The position numbers and the translations under genes are program-made. From NCBI GenBank assembly GCA_020746995.1, contig JAGPXD010000003.1, positions 1,736,001 through 1,800,000 on the forward strand: 64,000 bases of DNA, written 5' to 3'. The notes below the pieces were generated by a model. The model was not told where the DNA came from and did not search any database. It saw nothing but the letters and a program-made list of their open reading frames with translations. This DNA comes from Plectosphaerella cucumerina (taxonomy: Eukaryota; Ascomycota; Sordariomycetes; Glomerellales; Plectosphaerellaceae). Each line of letters starts with the position of its first letter. Positions within the stretch are counted from its first letter, which is position 1. Shown here one piece after another: positions 52,380 to 63,503 of this stretch.

Positions 52380-54814
52380 GGCAGCACTTCATGGTGGGAC
52401 GGATCGGGATCGCGATCATGGTGGTGAGGTTGGCTCATGGGTAAGTTGGATGTCGGCCGATGATGTGAGGTGAGATGTGCTCGGAGTTTGGTCTCTCGAT
52501 AGGCATCCTCGAGCACGTGAGTCTCTTTGTTCAAGTCCATAGGCGAGACCAAGTGAATGTAGGCAGGGCGGGACTGGTGGGACGTGGCTTGCAGCCTGGT
52601 TGAGGTTCCAACAAAGTGACTGGAGGACGTCGCGTGACGCGGAACAGAAGTGTGGGCGTGAGGCGCGAGTTTGACGGGAGATCACGTGAAGAGGGGCACC
52701 AAGCACCAAGCATATGGGGCATCGCATTTGGTTCAAAGCTTCACTGGAACAGCATTCCAGTGTCCATTGTCATCGGATGCGGGGAAGCACTAGGGGAGGG
52801 GCAGTGACAGAAAGAAGCTGAATGTCCGTGTCATGCTGATGGAGAGACGTCTAACCCAGGGGTTCGATCTCTTTCCTCCCTTGACTTGGTCTACGGTATC
52901 ATGGTCGTCGGGATGGCCCGAGATGGTTTCTGGAAGCCTGGCCTGTCCGGGGCAACCAGACAGGCTGTTAGGGTTGCCTAGGCCGGGTCTTTACTGCCCC
53001 GAAGATGGGTGACATAAGCCCAGCTGGAGTCAGAAATAGTCGGCCCCTGCTAGAAAAAGGAAATTGAGGCGGGGGGCTCCCCCGCTGCGGCGGGGAGGCG
53101 TCGGACGGGCAATTGGCACCGCCAGTGAGGCGAGACCCTGGGTTGGCTGGCTGGCCGCTTGGCCGCCTAAAAATCACCGCCACCAGACCACGCTGCTGGT
53201 CTTGTTCCTGTTCCTGCATGAGGTGGATGTTCCGGCGGTGATGCAAGCCCCTGATCGAAGTGGACCGTCTCAAAGCACAAACACGCCGATCCCCACTGGT
53301 TTCCGAGGCCGATGGTCCCTGATGGCGCCGTTTTGAGCGGTTGATCGGGGCACAGGCTGCGGGAAAACAACAGCTGACCTCGGGGTTGCTGGGTAAACAG
53401 CTGCACAACAAGGAGGCTCGAGTCTCGCGAGATCCAGCTGCCTGCAGCAGCGTGTTCTCCGTCCGAGCCGCAGGATTGGTTTGATCCATTGAGATGCATG
53501 TCGTCGGCAGTTCGGTAGAAAGGGCCCTGGATCGTACAAAGTAGAACACGTCCCCCTCTCTCTGGAATGCGGGCAGCTTGTGTCTGTCTTCCTCCGTCCC
53601 TTCCCCTCCTATCGATCATCTCCCTCACTCGTTTCCCAACATCAAAATTCAACAGTTCACTTCTGCCCACTCTGCCCCGAGAACACGCCACCGGTCGGCG
53701 GTTCGCATGACAGAAAAATCAACGGGCTCTCGCCGCCAGACCATTTCAAGGCCAGCAGCCCGCACGACTCGGGCTCCGGCTCCAGCTCCAGCTCCAGCTG
53801 CAGGGAACGAGCTCTTCCATCTCATCTCGACAAGAAACATTTGATCAATGCGCCCCCCAGCCCGGCCGCTGTCCTTCTCCGCTTCGCCCTAGTCAATAAC
53901 AAGGTCTTGTCTGCTCTGTGCTCTGCAACTGGCAGCAGCATTGTCCAACGGTGCACCCGTCAAATTTCGTCATCCCGCCAAACCAAACATCTTTCATCCT
54001 TCCCACGAACGGACGACACGAACCACGCGAGAGCACATTCCGACACGCTCGAACCAACGGGACCCAGATATACGGACGGACCTGCCCCCCAGCAGTGCAA
54101 CCTCGCCCCCGGACAAGCCAGCCCCTGACCACCCGCCGAACAATCGCAATCTTAGGACGTCGAGCCGTCCAATCACCGCGTCCAATCCGCCCTGGGACCT
54201 CATTCGGGGACCACCTCCTTCACCCTGACAAGCCGCGCCTTCACTCCAATCTGTCGCCCGCGGCCCCTTCACCCGTCCTGTCGCTCTCATTGACAGGGAG
54301 GCCCGCCTGCTTTTACGGGGATCTATCTCACTGACCCTGTCCTGTCCTTTCCCGGTCAGAGGAAGCTGTGCCACTGCCTGCTTTGCGCGCACTCCACGCA
54401 AGCAATTCAAGCCCGCACGCACAACTGCCGCCCCAGTCCCTTGTCACTCTTTGGACCAGGCCCGGTGCTGGCTCGCTCCCACTCCAGCTGCTGCCCTATC
54501 GCCCGCCGACTCACCATGAAGAGCACCCTCTCGTCCTCTCCATGACTGCGATCTTCCTGCTGCAAATTTGCTCCATCTCGTCTTGCTCCAACATTCTTTT
54601 ACACGACCATCAGAAGCACCTGAACTCGTACAAGGCATTCGTCGCCAGAAGAACGAACAACACTCACTCCTCCGCTGGGAGATACCGGCACAACCGGAGG
54701 GTCAACGCCCAAACCGCACACTCCCTCAAGAGAAGACGATTTTCCGACACCATCTGCAGCGCAGCCACCTTTACCCAGCAGCCGCCCTCCAAGAGGCTCC
54801 TGACCCTCTCCAAG
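52380..54814. promoter_or_regulatory. Divergent control region of the ligase and DUF4048-like genes
   Basis: 2.4 kb. The ligase side contains the ACGCG palindrome at 52631-52641. A hairpin CCCCGCTGCGGCGGGG is at about 53083-53098. The half from about 53580 to 54814 is C/A-rich, with a TCCAGC hexamer repeat at about 53774-53797, and looks like a long leader of the DUF4048-like gene. Open frames within it extend in-frame into that gene but begin without conserved sequence. Confidence 0.4.
52631..52641. promoter_or_regulatory. Palindromic ACGCG pair (MCB-like)
   Basis: CGCGTGACGCG is a perfect inverted pair of the ACGCG core bound by MBF-type (Mbp1/Swi6) G1/S regulators. It sits 252 bp upstream of the ligase start codon. 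Cell-cycle control of the ligase is inference from the motif and position. Confidence 0.35.
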
Positions 54815-56535
54815 ATGCAGAGCACCCAGCACATCCGCCGCCGCTCCTCCATCGTCGCGCGGACATCGTCGGAGCTGTCGGCTGTCACTGTCGATGCGAC
54901 GGCCATGAATGCTGCTTCTGCCATCACCACCGCCGCGGCACCCTCTCTGCCGCCTCGGCCGTGTCGCTTCTCCGTCCACGAGGCGCAGATGCAGCTCGAG
55001 GGCAAGACGCCCGCGCCGGCTGCCTCTGACGAGACCATGCCTCCTCCACCGCCGCCCGAGGACTTCACCTTTGGAAGACTCTCGCGATCCACCTCGAGCG
55101 CCTCGAGAAACACCCACCGCCTCTCGCTGACTCTGCCCATCGCCCCTCCGACAAGCGACCCGTCGCGGCCCCCGTCTACCGTCCTGTCTTCCTATCCCGC
55201 CACTCCCGTCGACTCAACGGTAACCTCGCCAGTCGAGCCGAGCGAATTCATCATTGCGATAGCAGCGCAGGAGCGAAAGGTCCTCGAGATCCGCGAAGAG
55301 CTGGCCCGCGCCGAGGCCGATCTTGACAGGCTCAAGAAACAATGGGCGGTTCAGGAAGCCTACCAGAAGAGGAATGCGGCCCGGAACATAGAGCCTCTGC
55401 GTCCCCGCGGTCCCCAGCTCGACAAGGCAGCCGTCGACGAAGCTGCCGCCGTACGCCGGAGCATCGATATCGACAGGAAGAAGGCCATGCTGCTGTCCGG
55501 CCAGAACACACCCAAGGAAGGAAGGCGGAGGGTGATGCGCGGCGGACACACCAGGACACTATCTCTGCTGTCCCCGATGAAGCCAGACACACCTTTCGCC
55601 GTGCACGAAGACACGGACAACCTGATCAACTTTGACACCGCGCCCAGCACGCCCATGAGCAGCAGGGCTTCCATGACGCCCGCCAGCATGATGCTCAACA
55701 AACGCGCATCGTGGCAGCCCCGGGCCTACCAGCCGAACCAGCAAGGTGTCAAGCAGATTGCCGAGGACCTCAGGACGGGTCTTTGGAACTTCATGGAAGA
55801 CATACGCCAGGCCACCGTGGGCGACGAGCCCATCACGGGCCACCCCGTGACGCCCAACATGCAAGACAAGCCGGTGAGGAGACAGAGGCCCATGTCCATC
55901 GCAGGCGATCAGGACACGATCCGGGCCTCTGCCTCTCGCTCCAAGGCACCCCTGACCAGGGCATTCGAGCCACCCGTCTCGCTCATCGACAGCCCGATCC
56001 AGGCCCCCCCGCCGACGCAAGAGAGGCCCACGCTGAAGCCAAAAGGCAAGGCGAAGCACTTCTCCTGGCAGCCGCTGACTCTCGACTCGCTCGACGACAA
56101 CGACTGGTCCAACTGGGAGTCACCCTCGACTTCGTCCGCAAAGTCAGCTCGCTGGAGCGGCTCGACTGTCGGCACCGGCGAAGGGATAGCACCCATTCCC
56201 GAGCGTGCCGATGAGCACGAGACACCTCTGTAAGTCCGCCACTTTCCTAGTGTTACTAGACGGCATGTTTCTTACACGCTCGCAGGAAGAAAAAGTCATC
56301 CAGGGCAAGCATCAAGATCGACACCAAGACGGACCGCATCGCCGACGTCCTCGGTACGCCCGTCCTGTCGCCCGCCAAGCTCGAGGAAATCCTGCCCAAC
56401 ATGGTCAACAAGCTGTCGCCCAGCAACATCAAGCGCACTGCCAACGACCTTCTGAATGAGTGGGAGCGTAGCCTCTCGCCGCCGCAGAAGGAGAGGGCCG
56501 CGAGGGCCGAGGCGACGAAGGAGAACCACGTCTGA
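54815..56535 (+). CDS. DUF4048-like Ser/Pro-rich coiled-coil protein
   Basis: Exons 54815-56229 and 56286-56535 give 554 residues; the 56-nt intron has a GTAAGT donor and GCAG acceptor. The start MQSTQHIRRRSSIVARTSSE is the most conserved-looking; an in-frame ATG at 54542 would add 91 poorly structured residues. A coiled coil lies at about 140-190 (EFIIAIAAQERKVLEIREEL; EADLDRLKKQWAVQEAYQKR). Ser/Pro/Arg-rich stretches on both sides contain many RRxS-type sites. A short conserved-looking segment (LWNFMEDIRQATVGDEPITG) is near residue 330. The C-terminus has LSPAKLEEILPNMVNKLSPS and NDLLNEWERSLSPP. The assignment to fungal DUF4048 proteins is from memory of the family pattern. The function is unknown. 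Confidence 0.75.
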
Positions 56536-57574
56536 AAGACTGTGGGAGAGAGCGGGGGGCATATGCCGGCCCATGCCCCCCAAAACAAATCAACCAAAAA
56601 GGTACAAAATGGGTTCGGTGCGTATTCACATACTGTAAGAGGACCTGCAGGGCTGGATCTACATACATAGGTAAACCGGATGACAAGTGTGGGATCGGCA
56701 CATGTCTGGCGCAGAGGGCGGTCAGGGGTTATGCATGGCTTTGTTTCTGTAGGATAATGATAATGACAAAGTGACGACTTGATAGATTGAGAGTCAGTAT
56801 GTTTGAGTGCTTGAAGTTGTGTTGAGTTTGGCGTGTCATGATGACCAATGTGTCGGATCCCGTTACCTCAGCCGTCCGACCCGACCTAAGATGCCAGCAG
56901 CCGGCAGCAGCCGGATGATGCAAGCCGCCCTCCACGCCTGCCTGGTCCGACACGGCTGCCTGCTCCACATCAAGCCGCTCACCGTCTCGGCGGTTGTCCC
57001 CCAGCATCATCAAGAACAACCAGCCAGCATATTATCACCGAGCTCGCGCAGCACTCGACGCAATCCGCAGCCTCTCGATAACAAAATCGGGTGCATGCAG
57101 CCCGGACTGAAGCCCCGGCTCAAGGCGCGGCCGTCACTCGTCGATCTGCTGGTGCGGGCACAGCCGGACCAGGACAACCCGCTGTCGCCGTCGTTTACGG
57201 CGACATCATCGTCCCCACAGGAGCAGCAAGCCCACTGGCGGACGCTGGGTCCAGGTTCAGGCGGCCTGCAGAGCCCGCCTGCATTGGCCCTGCCTTCGCC
57301 TCTTGCCAGGGCAGCTCCCGGCCTTGTCGACGTCGACGTGCTGCTGCCGCCAGTCCAAGCTCGGGCATCTGCTCAACCTCTACCCTCCTCTCCACCGCAA
57401 TCACCGCGACACCACGACCCTACTGCCCTCGCCCTCGCCCCCCCTATCGCGCAGCAGCCGTCCGCATTACTATCACCGTCCACTCCGACCCTTGTGCTGC
57501 CGGACGAGGACGACTTTCTTTCCGCAGAGGACACCGAAGCTCCAAGCCCGCCTCCGCACGCACACTCGCCCGCC
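56536..57574. promoter_or_regulatory. VMA1 promoter/leader with an in-frame open extension
   Basis: About 1 kb. An AT-rich segment lies at 56740-56830. From 56807 the frame that leads into the VMA1 ATG (57575) is open without a stop, with ATGs at 56891 and 57095. Conventional reading: 3' flank of the DUF4048-like gene, then VMA1 promoter and C-rich leader. Confidence 0.4.
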
Positions 57575-59916
57575 ATGGCTCCGGTAAGCTTCTCCCGCCA
57601 ACCACCACCGGCATTCGCATCTGCATCTCAATCGCCGACGTCGCACACTCTCTGCCGCGATGGTCTACATGTCTCGACATGGATGTTTGCACTGCCATGA
57701 TGAGCTGCGCCCGACTGACCTCGAATCTCCTCGCAGAAAGCAAACAAGAGCGAGAAGGAGGAGGTGCTCGTTCCAGGTATGCATCACCACTCTCATGTCC
57801 CATCAAGCTCCGCCAGAAGCTAACAGCGCGTGTCCAGGCAAGATCTTCTCGATCTCGGGGTTAGTCGAAAGCATCCCAGGCCATGTGCCATTGCCGAGCC
57901 ATCAACACAATACTGACCGACGCTGCCCAGACCCGTCATCGTCGCCGAAGAGATGCTTGGTGTTGCCATGTACGAGCTGGTACGTCCCCTCCGACTGCAA
58001 CACTCCATCACTCACAATATACCTCCTCGCTCACACTGCTCCACAGGTCAAAGTAGGCCACGAGAACCTGGCCGGTGAGGTCATCCGAATCAACGGCGAC
58101 CAGGCCACCATCCAGGTCTACGAAGAGACTGGTACGCCTCCCCGACGACACCCTCAAACCGCGCATCCCCGATCACTGACATGTCCGCAGCTGGTGTCAC
58201 CGTCGGCGACCCCGTCTACCGAACCAAGAAGCCCCTGTCCGTCGAGCTCGGCCCCGGTCTGCTCAACGGCATCTACGACGGTATCCAGCGTCCCCTCGAG
58301 AAGATTAGCCAGGAGGCCAAGAGCATCTACATCCCTCGCGGTATCGCCATCCCCGCCCTCGACAGGACAAAGAAGTGGGACTTCACCCCGACCCTGAAGG
58401 TCGGCGACCACATCGCTGGCGGTGACGTCTGGGGTACCGTCTTTGAGAACTCCTTCATCTCCACCCACAGGATTCTGTTCCCGCCCCGCGCCCGCGGCAC
58501 CATCACCAAGATCGCCAGCAAGGGCAGCTACACCGTCGCGGAGAACATCCTCGAGGTCGAGTTTGACGGCAAGAAGACCGAGTACCCCATGATGCAGTCA
58601 TGGCCCGTCCGTGTCCCCCGCCCCACCACCGAGAAGCTTGCCGCCAACCAGCCCTTCATCGTCGGCCAAAGAGTGCTGGACGCTCTCTACCCTAGCGTCC
58701 AGGGCGGCACCGTCGCCATCCCCGGCGCTTTCGGATGTGGCAAGACTGTCATTTCCCAGTCCGTTTCCAAGTTCTCCAACTCGGACGTCATCGTCTACGT
58801 TGGGTAAGCCACTCCTCCCCATCGTCTCCTGATGTCGCGCTGACAAGCTTCCTCCAAGTTGCGGAGAGCGCGGTAACGAGATGGCTGAAGTCCTGAAGGA
58901 TTTCCCCGAGCTCACCATCGAGGTCGACGGCCGCAAGGAGCCCATCATGAAGCGCACCACCCTCATTGCCAACACCTCGAACATGCCCGTTGCAGCCCGT
59001 GAAGCCTCGATCTACACCGGTATCACAGTCGCCGAGTACTTCCGAGACCAGGGTCTTAACGTCGCCATGATGGCCGACTCGTCGTCCCGTTGGGCCGAGG
59101 CTCTTCGTGAGCTGTCTGGTCGTCTGGGAGAGATGCCTGCCGATCAGGGTTTCCCCGCCTACCTCGGCGCCAAGCTCGCCAGTTTCTACGAGCGTGCCGG
59201 CCGCGTCCAGGCTCTCGGCTCGCCCGACCGCCTGGGTAGTGTCAGCATCGTCGGTGCCGTCAGCCCGCCCGGTGGTGATTTCTCCGACCCTGTCACGAGC
59301 TCTACCCTCAGTATCGTGCAGGTCTTCTGGGGTCTCGACAAGAAGCTCGCCCAGCGCAAGCACTTCCCGTCCATCAACACGTCGCTCAGCTACAGCAAGT
59401 ACACCAACGTGCTGGACAAGTGGTACGAGAAGGAGCTTCCCGATTTCCCCAGGCTGCGTAACCGCATCAGGACGCTGCTCTCCGACTCTGAGGAGCTTGA
59501 CCAGGTCGTGCAGCTCGTCGGCAAGAGCGCGCTGTCCGACCCGGACAAGATCACGCTCGACATTGCCACGCTACTCAAGGAGGACTTCCTCCAGCAGAAC
59601 GGCTACTCCGACTACGACCAGTTCTGCCCCCTGTGGAAGACGGAATGGATGATGAAGCTCATGATGGGCTTCCACGATGAGGCGCAAAAGGCCGTCCAGC
59701 AGGGCCAGAGCTGGTCCAAGATCCGTGAGGCGACGAGCGAGCTGCAGGGCAAGCTGCGCCAGCTCAAGTTCGAGGTTCCCGACGATGGCGAGGACGTCAT
59801 TGTCAAGAAGGCAAGTTTTTCGTTCTCGTATGTGCGACTTTTGCTAACCGAATACACAGTACGAGGCTATTCAGCAGGAGATGCTGGACAAGTTCGCGTC
59901 CGTTGTGGACGAGTAA
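57575..59916 (+). CDS. VMA1: V-type ATPase catalytic subunit A
   Basis: Eight exons (57575-57583, 57737-57776, 57838-57859, 57931-57979, 58047-58131, 58191-58803, 58859-59810, 59860-59916) give 608 residues without an intein. The start MAP-KANKSEKEEVLVPGKIF agrees with fungal orthologues. Four very short 5' exons are typical. Walker A is GAFGCGKT (247-254). VYVGCGERGNEMAEVL, MMADSSSRWAEALRE and AYLGAKLASFYERAGRVQAL are intact. The last intron uses a GC donor (AAG|GCAAGT) with GCTAAC and ACAG; removing it is necessary to reach the conserved tail YEAIQQEMLDKFASVVDE. The intron at 58804-58858 splits the Gly codon just before CGERG. Subunit A hydrolyses ATP in the V1 sector to acidify vacuoles and endosomes. 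Confidence 0.97.
59811..59859 (+). other. GC-AG intron of VMA1
   Basis: A 49-nt intron with donor AAG|GCAAGT, branch GCTAAC and acceptor ACACAG. It matches the known GC-AG consensus, which compensates for the C at +2 by otherwise perfect U1 pairing. Confidence 0.85.
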
Positions 59917-61059
59917 ACGTTGCTCCTCTGGCTGGTAGGCAAGGCCGGTGTTGGCCCGGCCTGCGATGGTCTCTGCATGGTGCGTCTCGGGGGCCGATAG
60001 ATACAACCTGGATGACGGCATCTTCTTCCAATTCCCCGTTCCTATTGCTCGCCGCGAGTAGGTATTCTTGAATTGATTGCGCTCACGAAATGCTCGGCCG
60101 AGACCGTCGGTGAAGACCTTTCTGCTGTTGCTACTAGTATGAAGTATATACGCTGCTTGGTTCCTCGAGTGTCGTGATTTTTGAACACTCTTCTTGTAGT
60201 TGTTTGGATGCAAACTGTCAATATGGCATATGCAGCAATTATTTGACTTGCGGAACCAGGTGGCGAAAAGCATTATCTACTCATCCCTCTCTGCATCAGC
60301 CCGCCAGTCGACATTGTCACACATCTTCTAACCAAGCACGATATACTGTTCCTCTTGTCCAGCAGCATGTGTCACCGCCGAAGGTCCACTTCGAGGCCGT
60401 GTGCTACGTCGCACATCGATCATGCACCAAACGGACAGTCGCAGGTTCACCGTCAAATCTGGAACATTTCTCACAAGACGCCCAATTCTGTCTAGCTCCA
60501 GGACCAGGAAAAGAGACAAGGAAAACGGTGTCCCGGTAGAGGACGGGTTTTAAAGCAAGGAGCCTCAACACTAGCCCGAGGGGCTGAGACAGGGCGTCTC
60601 CCATTTCTACGAATCCGGCCTCACCCTGACAACCAGCCCTCTGCTATAAACACAGCCCGTGGTGCTGGAGGGAGGCACATGCAAGCACTGTAGGGGATGC
60701 GCAGCGGACAGCCGCAGCGAGCTGTGTAACTTGTTGAGAGACAGAGAGTGAGAGCACCGGCTATTTTGGAATCGGTGACAGGAGGGTTGCACATGTTCAC
60801 ATCAATGGAAGGAAACAGAACACGAATTGGTGTAGGTATAATGTGATTAGTATATAAAATAATGACCTTGGACTTTGATGCCCAACCGCTGCGCCGCTTC
60901 CCAAATGCCGGCCGAAGCAAAAACCCAGGACACCTGCCATGTCTGCACCGAGAGCCGTACCCAGAGTGACACGAGCGGAACAAAACGAGCTTCATGTTTT
61001 TTCGGGGATTTTCAAATGTGGACTCGCGACCCGTTTGTCGCAGCACGCTCGCTCAGTAC
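59917..61059. other. Convergent 3' flanks of VMA1 and CSI2
   Basis: 1.1 kb between convergent stops. No supported gene, repeat or RNA. AT-rich patches near 60125-60270 and 60840-60870 fit 3' UTR and polyadenylation regions. Confidence 0.4.
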
Positions 61060-62190
61060 CTAGAACCGTCCCGAGGACCTGTGCGGCGTGCTGGCCGGCA
61101 TCTGACTCGGCGGGAAGGCTTGTGGATTCTCGTCCAGCAGGTCCTCCAGGTACGCGCTGGGGGCACGGTTGCCCTGGCCCGGTGCCGCGAGGTTGAGGGA
61201 GCTCGTGCTCATGTCGCGGCGGGCACCAAACTGGGGCGAGTCCGGGGGAGTCACCTCACGCATGCCCCTGGCAACGCCGCGAGAGTCGGGCCGCAGGTTC
61301 GTCAGGCTGATCGAGTGGGTGTGGTTGGGGTTGTTGGGGGAGGATTGGCCGGCAGCGTAGAAACCGGACGGCAGGAAGCGGGAGTCGCGAGAAGGAGCAT
61401 TGCCGCCGCCGCCATGAGCGGCTGTAGGTGAGAAGAAGAGATTGGACTGGCTAGGTGTCTGCGAAGGGATGGGTCCGCGGTTTGTACGGCGCTGACCGCG
61501 TCCGGCAGCTGCGCCAGCGGCGAGAGACAGAGAAGAGTTGTGGTCGCTGTACTTGTAGAACTGAGCGGGCGGCGCGGGGAAGGAGGCCTTGTCGTTGGCA
61601 ATGTGCTGCTCCATGGCGGCACGACGCACCGAGCGGGCGAGGAGGCAGGCGATGACACCACGCCACACCAGGATTCCGAGACCGAGAGCGCCCAGGATGG
61701 CACCGACGATGATGAATACGGTGCCCTGGGGAAGAGTCGAGCGGTCCATGAAGGGAGCGTCGAGCGTGGGAGGGACGGCGGCGGCGGGATAAGTGTAGTC
61801 CAGGGGAGCGTTGGTCAAACTGGGGAACCACTCGGATTCCGTAGGCGAAGGATCGTTGTTGCCGCCGCCGGTGATGGCCACGGCGCCGGCGGATGTGGTG
61901 CTCGTCGTCGTCTGCTCCTCTTCGACACTTGTAGCAGCATCGCCGCCGGTGATGACTGTGTTGACCCTCTGGCTGCTGCTTGTTGTCTGTCGGTTTGTGT
62001 TCTGTGTTGGCGTAGCAGTGGGTGTCGTCTCTGCCTCCTCCTCCTCAGCGGTGGGTGTAGCCGTAGCCTCGGCAGTGTTCTGGTCCTCGTTGTCGTTGTT
62101 GTTGTTGTTGCCTTGGGCCAGCGTGGTGGTGGTGAAGACAGCGACTGCTGCCAGGGCTGAGCGCCTCGCAGACAAGCGAAGGCGCACCAT
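61060..62190 (-). CDS. CSI2: Csi2-like membrane protein (chitin synthase 3 trafficking)
   Basis: A single exon of 376 residues from ATG 62190 (MVRLRLSARRSALAAVAVF); the open frame continues upstream but without a conserved start. Signal peptide residues 1-25, then an Asn/Glu/Thr-rich luminal or extracellular region (26-150) suited to O-glycosylation. One membrane helix at 156-184 (GTVFIIVGAILGALGLGILV) is followed by a conserved juxtamembrane segment (WRGVIACLLARSVRRAA). A disordered cytosolic tail carries Ser/Pro sites and DLLDENP near the end. The helix and its flanks match fungal Csi2, which in yeast affects Chs3-dependent chitin deposition. The biochemical role is not established. Confidence 0.82.
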   Translation of the reverse strand: MVRLRLSARRSALAAVAVFTTTTLAQGNNNNNDNEDQNTAEATATPTAEEEEAETTPTATPTQNTNRQTTSSSQRVNTVITGGDAATSVEEEQTTTSTTSAGAVAITGGGNNDPSPTESEWFPSLTNAPLDYTYPAAAVPPTLDAPFMDRSTLPQGTVFIIVGAILGALGLGILVWRGVIACLLARSVRRAAMEQHIANDKASFPAPPAQFYKYSDHNSSLSLAAGAAAGRGQRRTNRGPIPSQTPSQSNLFFSPTAAHGGGGNAPSRDSRFLPSGFYAAGQSSPNNPNHTHSISLTNLRPDSRGVARGMREVTPPDSPQFGARRDMSTSSLNLAAPGQGNRAPSAYLEDLLDENPQAFPPSQMPASTPHRSSGRF

Positions 62191-63503
62191 GGTTGATGTC
62201 GGACGATGAAAACGAATGATCGGTGATGTATGCGGAATTGTAAGACTGCCGGGACGGAGTCGAGCAGAATCGGAAATGGGGGCGCCCTGGTGTCGTTGCA
62301 CGAGAAGGGTGCCACGCAGCAGAGTGTGCTTGCTGCTGTACACACTGGTCGGTCGGTCGGCGTCGGGCGCGGGATATCGCGTCGCGACAGAGAGAGCCCT
62401 GTGGGTGGTTCAAAAGATGGCGAGGCGAATGGCAAAAAGGACGTGAAAGAGAGAAGAAGATGCGCCGAGGGAGCTGACAGCTAGATCATCCAGTGTCGTT
62501 GGCCTGTCGCTGGACAATATGCTGTCGGGGGTTAGTGGTGGGATGGTGCAAAAAGCAGACAGCCGGGCGGGATGGGAAGTTCGGGTTTGGGTCGGGTGGT
62601 TCCTGTCTTCGGGGGGTGCCCAGCCGTGGGAGGGAAAAGGGGGGGCGTGAGAGTGCCCTGCGACAAAGCAAAGAGACCGGCGTCCCCCAGGGAAAGGGGC
62701 AAAGTCTGCCCTGGCATTAGGTGCTGGCCCAGTGTCGACCGTCCGCCCGGAACACTGTGCCATAGCACCAACGCGCGCGCCAGGAAAGGCCGGATGGACT
62801 TTAGCCACACTGTGTTCGTATTGGCGGGCATGCCAGTGATCTCCCTCATCCACTCCCTAAATAGCCCGGGCGGGCAGGATCACTCAGCCCGCCAGCCCGA
62901 CTTGGACACGCTCCCTCGCCTTGGCCAGGAATGTGTGACCATCCATCCTGTTGCCCGGGAATGCACGAGGTCGTCATGCCCATCCGGAGAGAAAATGGAC
63001 GATATGGACTTTGCACATCGAGCGACAGACTGCCTCGCGAACCATGCACGATGAGCAACGACCAGGGGGAGGACTCGGAGTCCCGCTAAATACGGTTCCA
63101 AGACTTTCATCCCCGGTGCTTCATTTTCCGTGCCGCGATTTCCAGGGTCCGCCAAATGCAACGCGACGGACGGCCAAGGGACCGCCGGTGCCACTCTGCC
63201 AGTCGATTTACCCAACGGCGGGTGTAGCGAGCATGGACGTCCTCATCGCCGGCCATTGGTCGAGATCAGGTACATGCTCCACTACACCCCGCCGGTTCAG
63301 CCTTGTCTGCCAGCCTCGTCGACTTTTTTTCCATTGCCATCACGACCATAGCGACATCATCAGCTTGCCTGTGCGACAACCACGCTAAGACTCGAACACA
63401 CACGCAGACTCGAGCTTCGACCGACAAGACGCTGCGATAGTTGTTTCTGCCCGATCAGAAGCAGCCGAAAACCCCCACCCCGTCTTCCATCTCCACCGCC
63501 ACC
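62191..63503. promoter_or_regulatory. Divergent CSI2/FCF1 promoter region
   Basis: 1.3 kb between start codons. Nothing distinctive beyond C/T-rich leader character next to FCF1 (about 63380-63503, ending CACCATGG, a strong start context). Confidence 0.4.

Noticed and set aside
52855..52880. GGTTCGATC resembling a tRNA T-loop
   Set aside because: Stem pairing fails on both sides and no cloverleaf can be built.
57575..59916. VMA1 intein
   Set aside because: The sequence around VYVG-CGERG contains only a 55-nt spliceosomal intron; no endonuclease or splicing-domain sequence is present.
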